DNA from: Nitrososphaerales archaeon
Lineage (GTDB): Archaea > Thermoproteota > Nitrososphaeria > Nitrososphaerales > Gagatemarchaeaceae
Reading direction: 5' to 3'
DNA length: 6,894 nt
Assembly (NCBI GenBank): GCA_030040055.1
Contig: JASHUK010000041.1
Span: forward strand, 1-6,894
In this document: in pieces, positions 1 to 4,559 of the stretch
Numbering within the stretch: the first letter of the stretch is position 1
Layout of the letters: each line of letters begins with the position of its first letter
Translations under genes and position numbers: made by a program
The notes under the pieces: model-generated
What the model was told of the DNA's origin: nothing
Database searches by the model: none
Seen by the model: only the letters and a program-made list of their open reading frames with translations

Positions 1-1586
1 AAGAACGCGACATTGATGACGCCGATGGTCGTGAAGTAAGACAGGACGGCGCTCCCTAGGAGCGATATCCACACGAGCGCGGTCACGACCTTGAAGCTGT
101 CGGGGGCCCGGCTGGTCAGGTTGTGTCGCCCGATCGCCGAGGTTCTGTTGAAGGAGCTCATCGCGTCGTAGGTCGTCCCCTGGTACATCGGGGCGGCCGT
201 ACAGAGTATCGAGCAGACGTTTCTCGAGCCGAAAAGGAAGGAGAGCCCTCCTGAAATCACGTAAGTGAAAATCAACGCCAAGAGAGGAATGCCTGGGCCG
301 AGAGCTCCGGCTGTTCCGATCCCCATGCTCCAGCCTATCCAAGGCGTGTTCGCCAGGTTGGCGGAGAACACGAATGATGGGAGCCAGATGGCGTATATCG
401 CGTAGGCCGCTAGCATCAGAGCCAGCCTGAACTTCGTCTCTGTCTCGCGCGCGTACTTGATCTTGAAGACGACGAGGGCGCCCATCTCTATCCCCATCAT
501 GACCAGGAACCACACCGAAGCCGTGACGCTGCCGACGGCGACGACGAAGTCGTACAAGGACGCACCGAGGACCGTGAGGGCCGACCCGTTGACGGCGACG
601 AAGGGAAGGGTCGTGAAGTAGCTGGTCCCGTTTGCCACTATGTCGAGGACCCCGCCCATGAAGAACTCAGCCAGGAACACCCCTCCCAGCAGCGCGAAGG
701 CCCAGACTGGCCTGCTCTGCCAACTTACCAGGGGAGGAGAGGTCAGGCTCTTCTCGTCGAGCACGACGTAGAAGTAGACTGCCATCTCGACAACCAGTGA
801 GATGACGAAGAGGACCACGTCACCGTCCATCAGCCATAGGAAGAGCCCTGCCATCATGACAGCGTAGGCGCCGATTAGACGGAGCACGTAGTTGGAGGCC
901 CCCGCGGCCGGTGACCTGTCCCTGAAGAGGAACTCGAGGACAAGAATCACTGCCACTATCATAACCGCACTGTTCGCCAAGAGCGTGTCAAACGACCAGG
1001 CGGAGCTAGCGATTGCGGTGGGCGACGTCACCATAACGAGCACTTGGACCGCCACCAGCAAGCGGAAGACCGTTGGGAAGTTGCGTCCGACGAGGTAGAG
1101 GGTGACGGCCATCTCCCCCGCCATGGTGAAGATGAACCAGTAGGTGCTCATCGAGTACACCAGCGACGAGAGGACAGGTTGTGAGGTCGTCGCGGCCCCG
1201 GAGGCGATCGCGAAGGTCCATCCCATGAGGACCTCGGAGAGGATCGTCAGGACAATGACGGATGCGAAGACTAGTGTGCGGGACGAAATCGAACTCCCGA
1301 TTCTTGTCTCGTCGAGCCTCTTGTCCCCCCTGTAGAGTGCGCCTACAACCGGGACTAGCGAGACGCTCATGGCGACCATGTTCAGCGCCACCAGTTCGTA
1401 GAGCACCTGGAAGCCGGGGAAGTACAGATAGACGACCGCACTTGCGAACATGGTGACCATCATGGCGAACACAAACAAGACCAGACCTGCGTCCGAGGTG
1501 GTCTCGACCTTCGAAGCCCTCTTGAGGATCCAGGCTGTGAAGACCGCCATCGCGCCTGCGATGAACCAGAGGATCGGGAGTTCCAT
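1..1586 (-). CDS. Large polytopic membrane protein with internal duplication and a Cys-x3-Cys motif (partial, 3' end off the left edge)
   Basis: The frame stays open from an ATG at 1586 to the window edge, giving 528 residues of an incomplete protein. I do not recognise the family. About 14 hydrophobic segments are visible, near residues 5-22, 32-54, 60-84, 103-129, 142-166, 172-193, 203-221, 234-253, 257-276, 292-318, 345-373, 385-408, 428-452 and 497-520. Acidic residues sit inside helices in recurring settings: SEVLMG (E118), GEMAV (E158), VEMAV (E267), AEFFMG (E307) and IEMGA (E367). Residues 103-224 and 292-455 align as two copies of one unit. Only the second copy is followed by CSILC (C458, C462), just after a FLFGSR motif, which loosely recalls membrane Fe-S proteins of the NapH/NosR kind. 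The only histidine seen is H488, so a bis-His haem is unlikely. Sequons NGTS and NGSA lie in the loop at 319-336, suggesting it faces outside. The start is supported by an in-frame TAG upstream at about 1637. An electron-transfer or metal-related role is inference only. Confidence 0.8.
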   Translation of the reverse strand, partial: MELPILWFIAGAMAVFTAWILKRASKVETTSDAGLVLFVFAMMVTMFASAVVYLYFPGFQVLYELVALNMVAMSVSLVPVVGALYRGDKRLDETRIGSSISSRTLVFASVIVLTILSEVLMGWTFAIASGAATTSQPVLSSLVYSMSTYWFIFTMAGEMAVTLYLVGRNFPTVFRLLVAVQVLVMVTSPTAIASSAWSFDTLLANSAVMIVAVILVLEFLFRDRSPAAGASNYVLRLIGAYAVMMAGLFLWLMDGDVVLFVISLVVEMAVYFYVVLDEKSLTSPPLVSWQSRPVWAFALLGGVFLAEFFMGGVLDIVANGTSYFTTLPFVAVNGSALTVLGASLYDFVVAVGSVTASVWFLVMMGIEMGALVVFKIKYARETETKFRLALMLAAYAIYAIWLPSFVFSANLANTPWIGWSMGIGTAGALGPGIPLLALIFTYVISGGLSFLFGSRNVCSILCTAAPMYQGTTYDAMSSFNRTSAIGRHNLTSRAPDSFKVVTALVWISLLGSAVLSYFTTIGVINVAF

Positions 1587-1609
1587 CAGAAGTTCGCCCT
1601 GGCCCCTCT

Positions 1610-1654
1610 GTCTAGAGTCAGTGCTCGGACTCCGCTAGACCCGGGAGCACTCCC
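1610..1654. promoter_or_regulatory. Cluster of overlapping inverted repeats upstream of the large membrane protein
   Basis: GTCTAGAGTC (1610-1619) pairs with GACTC-CGC-TAGAC (1628-1640), a ten-base-pair stem interrupted by a three-base bulge. AGTGCTC (1620-1626) pairs with GAGCACT (1645-1651), and GGGAG (1643-1647) with CTCCC (1650-1654). The left arm falls 24-33 bases before the ATG at 1586, where a TATA box would be expected for a leaderless start; the only TATA-like string there is the weak TCTAGA (1611-1616). This could be an operator for the regulator encoded next door, or an RNA hairpin at the end of that gene's transcript. No T-tract follows, so an ordinary terminator is not supported. 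Confidence 0.35.
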
Positions 1655-1778
1655 CTCAGGTGCAGGTGACTTGCTGCCTGACGCGGGCAAATCCGGTCAT
1701 TGTGCTCGCGGTCGGAGGTTAAGCCTTGTGGCTCAATCGAAAGAAAGCGGACACAGGACACTCCGCGCGAAGGGCGGG

Positions 1779-2294
1779 TCAGAAGTCCCAGAGGTCGATC
1801 AGGTTGTCCGACGCGATGTCAATCACGTTTCTCCGGAAGCTCGCGAGCAATTGTTGGATCATCTCCGTGTCTCGAACTTCGAGTCTGAACCGTCCGTCTG
1901 CGCCCTCTGACCTGGAGACGAGCCCTACCTCGCTTAGCTGCTTGACGCACTCGGCGACTGTGCTCAGCGACAGGTTGGTAAGCTTTGCAAGGTCAGCGAC
2001 TGTAGGGCTCGAGTCGCGACGGTCCACGATGACCTGGAGGAGGTTCCTGACGCTCTTGTGGTGGAGGATGGCATATACGGGCATCATGGCCTCTGCCGTG
2101 CCACGGGGATAGAGCCTCTCGTACCGGCTGTCGAAGCGACGAACGATCTCCCCGTCCTTCTCGAGGTTGGAGACGTGGTAGCGCACCGTGCTGAACGACG
2201 TGCCCATTATCCTCTGGAGCATCCTCAGGTGGATCCCTGGGAATAGCGTTATGACCGCTTTCGCCCTGCCCCTGTTTGCATTCGCGCTATCCAT
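1779..2294 (-). CDS. Double winged-helix transcriptional regulator
   Basis: A 171-residue soluble protein that most likely binds DNA as a local or global regulator. The first winged helix covers about residues 11-62, with recognition helix TSFSTVRYHVSNLE (32-45) and a basic wing around RRFDSRYERLY. The second covers about 79-140, with recognition helix LSLSTVAECVKQL (109-121) and the wing RSEGADGRF. A C-terminal helix (142-171) may mediate dimerisation. This tandem arrangement with a GIHLRxLQRxxGTS-type first helix is familiar from archaeal regulators of the ArsR/MarR superfamily. No metal-binding cysteines or ligand domain are visible, so the signal is unknown. I chose the ATG at 2294 over a TTG at 2315 because GGACTATC, a TATA-like box, is centred about 29 bases before it. 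The gene lies 74 bases after the cupredoxin gene and 192 bases before the large membrane protein on the same strand, so either or both may be its targets. Confidence 0.85.
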   Translation of the reverse strand: MDSANANRGRAKAVITLFPGIHLRMLQRIMGTSFSTVRYHVSNLEKDGEIVRRFDSRYERLYPRGTAEAMMPVYAILHHKSVRNLLQVIVDRRDSSPTVADLAKLTNLSLSTVAECVKQLSEVGLVSRSEGADGRFRLEVRDTEMIQQLLASFRRNVIDIASDNLIDLWDF

Positions 2295-2319
2295 CCTAAC
2301 TGCCTCGCGCTCCAACTCT

Positions 2320-2326
2320 GGATAGT
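2320..2326 (-). promoter_or_regulatory. TATA-like promoter element of the regulator gene
   Basis: The minus strand reads ACTATCC here, centred about 29 bases upstream of the ATG at 2294. The match to an archaeal TATA box is weak, but the spacing equals that of the two better boxes in this window. Confidence 0.35.
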
Positions 2327-2368
2327 CCAGGCGCGGACTTCGGTCGGTTCCGGAGTGCCGTCCTCATG

Positions 2369-3118
2369 CTAGGACACGATCACCTTTCCGCTCTGAAGGA
2401 AGATGTGGATCGGGTTGAAGACTGAGCAATAGATGAAGAAGACGCCCACTTTGTTCGCAACGAAGCTGACGACAGTCGTGTTGCCGGGGGGGACGCTGAT
2501 GAGTCTGTCGTCGAGATAGTGGGTTATCTGGAAACCAACCGCAAAGCTGTACAAGTTACAAACCGCTATGGTAACGTTTGCTCCTGTGGGCACGTCGAGC
2601 ACTGGCCAGCTGGTCGTCGGTGCGCCATGCCCGATGCTGTCATTGTACCCCATGGAAGTGGCCACGATTAGGAACCCCCCGCTGGGCCTCGCGCACCCCG
2701 TGGGCAGGGAGGTCGGCAGCGAAAGGGCGTAGTCTCCGGCGGCGCCCGACTCGTACGAAGCGGCAGCCGTCACGCCGACCAGCAGGACCACGGCGAGAGC
2801 TACAACGACTGTCCGCTTGCCAATCACCCTGGACCACACGACTGCAAGGAGAAAACAGACCACCATGAGAATCTCGAGCGATGGATTCACGTAGAGGATG
2901 GCCAGTTGGATTATTGCGGGGTTCACGCCTGTGTAGAGTTCCAAGAATGCCGTGTCGGTCGCGACGGCGCAGAGGAACACGAAGGCGAACATCAGAAAGA
3001 GGTATCGTCCTTCCTGCCTTCTTCTGAAGGCGTTAGCCGATATGGCGACCAGAACGAGGGAGGCTGCTACGAAGAACAACTGAACGATGTCGCCGTAGTA
3101 CAATACGGCCGGTGCCAA
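2369..3118 (-). CDS. Four-helix membrane protein with a C-terminal, ligand-depleted cupredoxin (CuA-like) domain
   Basis: The protein has 249 residues from a TTG at 3118 (252 from the TTG at 3127). Four hydrophobic helices lie at about 8-30, 38-60, 67-96 and 101-119; the segment SANAFRRRQEGRYLFLMFAF resembles small archaeal multi-helix membrane domains. Residues 122-249 form an exported beta domain like the CuA or cupredoxin domain of cytochrome oxidase subunit II and nitrous oxide reductase: WPVLDVPTGANVTIAVCN, GFQITHY, PPGNTTVVSF and a final GVFFIYCSVFNPIHIFLQSG run. CuA sites use His before GF and the pattern Cys-x3-Cys-x3-His-x2-Met. Here the first His is V194, the second Cys is N235 and the Met is L241, leaving C231 and H238; H200 might substitute. 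C142 and C187 could form a disulphide. Sequons NDS, NVT and NTT fit an outside location. The domain may hold an altered copper site or none. The 3118 start fits a TATA box about 29 bases upstream. Role in respiration is inferred. Confidence 0.8.
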   Translation of the reverse strand: MAPAVLYYGDIVQLFFVAASLVLVAISANAFRRRQEGRYLFLMFAFVFLCAVATDTAFLELYTGVNPAIIQLAILYVNPSLEILMVVCFLLAVVWSRVIGKRTVVVALAVVLLVGVTAAASYESGAAGDYALSLPTSLPTGCARPSGGFLIVATSMGYNDSIGHGAPTTSWPVLDVPTGANVTIAVCNLYSFAVGFQITHYLDDRLISVPPGNTTVVSFVANKVGVFFIYCSVFNPIHIFLQSGKVIVS

Positions 3119-3142
3119 CCTAAGCAAAAAGTGGCTGAAGCC

Positions 3143-3151
3143 GATTTAAAC
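3143..3151 (-). promoter_or_regulatory. TATA box of the cupredoxin-fusion gene
   Basis: The minus strand reads GTTTAAATC, a good archaeal TATA box, centred near 3147. Measured from here, the TTG at 3118 is about 29 bases downstream whereas the TTG at 3127 is only about 20, which argues for a leaderless transcript starting at or just before 3118. Confidence 0.55.
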
Positions 3152-3269
3152 CTGATGAAGCTGGTCGCCGTGAGAATGGGCTCCGACAGCGGGGGCAGGC
3201 CGCTTCGTCCCTCCGGTGAGATGCGCCACATGCGGCCAACCTCGGGACTACGCCTTCCTTCGGTTACTC

Positions 3270-3276
3270 TTTTATC
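3270..3276 (+). promoter_or_regulatory. TATA box of the PH-like protein gene
   Basis: TTTTATC is centred 28 bases before the TTG at 3301. It faces away from the minus-strand TATA box at 3143-3151, so 3119-3300 is a divergent promoter region. The intervening sequence shows no convincing palindrome or other gene. Confidence 0.55.
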
Positions 3277-3300
3277 AGGCCAAAGGCGGCGCGGGGTCCG

Positions 3301-4038
3301 TTGTCGTCAAGCACCCCTCCAGAGCAGATACTCGCCCAGGAGCAAGGAGCCATCATGCACGCCTTGGGCGCCGGGAAGCGGGTGGAGGCCGAGTTCGGCC
3401 TGGGCGAGGTCCATGGGACCCTTGTGCTCACTACCTCCCGCGTCATATTCGTCTGCACCGACGAAAGAGAGGAGGACTTGAGGGTTGGCGTGCGCGGCGA
3501 CCCACTGACTCCGACGGTTCACCTCCTCTACTCCGACGTCGAGGACTTGTCCCAAATCCCGGACGACCCGCGCAACGTCTCTGTGCGCTTAGGGGACGTC
3601 ACATCGGCCAAGGGGCACAAGGGCGAGATGACGAAGCCTTCCCTGGAGTTGAGGTGGAAGAAGAACTCGGGGGAGACGGGAGCCGAGTTCGTCCAGGTCC
3701 TGACCGGGAGACGCAGAAGGAACCTGAACGACTGGGCCGGCGTGATCTCGGGCCTGAACGCTGGTACCCTGAAGCTGGTCGCGGTCCCGGAGGACCCATC
3801 GCCGGACACCCTCGAGGGAAAGGTGGCCCACGTGCTGTCGGACATGCAAGAGAAGGGGATCTTCGCCATAGGGGGCGAGGTTGAGGCGGAGTTCGGGGTG
3901 GTGGTCGGTCCGGACGAAGTGCAGTCGGCCTGCGAAATCCTAGTCAAGAGGGGAGTGGCCGCCAGGTTCCCGGACCAGAGCGGGGACGTATTCTACCGGA
4001 AGCTGTCGGCCCTCGGCGAACCCTCCTTCTCGAGCTAG
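3301..4038 (+). CDS. Hypothetical soluble protein: PH/GRAM-like N-terminal region plus probable winged helix
   Basis: A 245-residue protein with no signal peptide or membrane helix. I do not recognise the family with certainty. Residues 24-155 look like a PH or GRAM-type beta barrel ending in a helix: GKRVEAEFGLGEVHGTLVLT, then TTSRVIFVCTD (a pattern common in bacterial PH-like proteins), then alternating strands through SVRLGDV, SLELRWK and FVQVLTG, and a closing helix NLNDWAGVISGLN. After a proline-rich linker (162-169), residues 171-236 look like a winged helix: LEGKVAHVLSDMQEKG, DEVQSACEILVKRGVAARF and a GDVFYRKL wing. PH-like domains bind lipids or proteins; winged helices bind DNA or proteins, so an adaptor role is possible but unproven. 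TTG at 3301 is preferred to the internal ATG at 3355 because a TATA box lies 28 bases before it and the residues before M19 appear helical. The two-helix protein gene follows after 61 bases and could be co-transcribed. Confidence 0.75.
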   Translation: MSSSTPPEQILAQEQGAIMHALGAGKRVEAEFGLGEVHGTLVLTTSRVIFVCTDEREEDLRVGVRGDPLTPTVHLLYSDVEDLSQIPDDPRNVSVRLGDVTSAKGHKGEMTKPSLELRWKKNSGETGAEFVQVLTGRRRRNLNDWAGVISGLNAGTLKLVAVPEDPSPDTLEGKVAHVLSDMQEKGIFAIGGEVEAEFGVVVGPDEVQSACEILVKRGVAARFPDQSGDVFYRKLSALGEPSFSS

Positions 4039-4099
4039 GGCTCCCCGCAAACGGTTCTGTCTAATCAACAGCGGATGCCCTCCCTATCAAACTTAGCGG

Positions 4100-4390
4100 A
4101 TGACCACGTCGCTGTCAGCCTTAAGAGACAAGCATTCGAAAGCGGAGGCGTTGAGAGCGATGTTCATGGCTGCGGGGGCGTTCCTGCTCACCCTCGGGGG
4201 AGCGCTAATCGCCTTGGGCGCCGCACTACCAACGGTCATCGCCGCTCTTGAAGCCTCAGGGGAACAAGCGGTTTTCCTCGGTATGAAAATTAACCTCACG
4301 ACCCCGCTATCCTTCGAAGGCGCGGGCCTCGTCGTCGCCCCCGTCGGCTCGGCCGTCCTCGTGTGGGGCGTCGGCTCAAGAACAGACTGA
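4100..4390 (+). CDS. Small two-helix membrane protein, hypothetical
   Basis: A 96-residue protein starting at ATG 4100. A charged N-terminus (residues 1-19, with SALRDKHSKAEALRA) leads into a long hydrophobic helix at about 21-50, which contains glycine and alanine spacing (LLTLGGALIALGAAL). A short polar loop with one sequon (NLTT) follows, then a second helix at about 72-92. No family is recognised. The opposite strand is also open across nearly the same span, but its product is low-complexity and not hydrophobic, so the plus-strand reading is preferred. No TATA box lies at the usual distance (TCTAATCAA at 4060-4068 is about 36 bases away), which fits read-through from the gene ending 61 bases upstream. 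Function unknown. Confidence 0.55.
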   Translation: MTTSLSALRDKHSKAEALRAMFMAAGAFLLTLGGALIALGAALPTVIAALEASGEQAVFLGMKINLTTPLSFEGAGLVVAPVGSAVLVWGVGSRTD

Positions 4391-4528
4391 GTCATGCTCG
4401 CTGCGCCCTCTTCGCGTTCCTGATGACCGTTTCCATCTTGTCGTCCCTTCGATGACTATCCGCCGCGACTTGACAGCGAGAGCGTCCGCCGCCCGTTTGA
4501 CAGAACCCCGCAAACGCTCCAAAAGGCC

Positions 4529-4536
4529 AAATATCA
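4529..4536 (+). promoter_or_regulatory. TATA-like box of the S53 peptidase gene
   Basis: AAATATCA is centred about 28 bases upstream of the ATG at 4560, the same spacing as in the PH-like gene. It decides the start choice: no comparable box lies before the alternative in-frame ATG at 4452. Confidence 0.45.
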
Positions 4537-4559
4537 CGCCGGCCCGACTGTGGACTCGA

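Noticed and set aside
1658..1702. A 14-codon minus-strand frame (ATG at 1702) after a TTAA-containing stretch, as a possible leader peptide for the large membrane protein
   Set aside because: The TTAA stretch is only about 19 bases from the ATG, the peptide has no run of regulatory codons, and short frames like this are expected by chance.
2906..3481. A 191-residue plus-strand open frame across the divergent promoter region
   Set aside because: It overlaps the cupredoxin-fusion gene on the opposite strand, both TATA boxes and the start of the PH-like gene, and its product has no recognisable domain.
3216..3884. A 222-residue plus-strand frame beginning with a CxxC zinc-finger-like start
   Set aside because: It overlaps the PH-like gene in another frame and becomes Arg/Gly/Pro-rich, typical of an off-frame reading of GC-rich coding DNA.
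4391..4559. Space between the two-helix protein and the peptidase, searched for a small gene or RNA
   Set aside because: Only a nine-codon frame and the peptidase promoter were found; no stem-loop with a T-tract or tRNA-like fold was seen.
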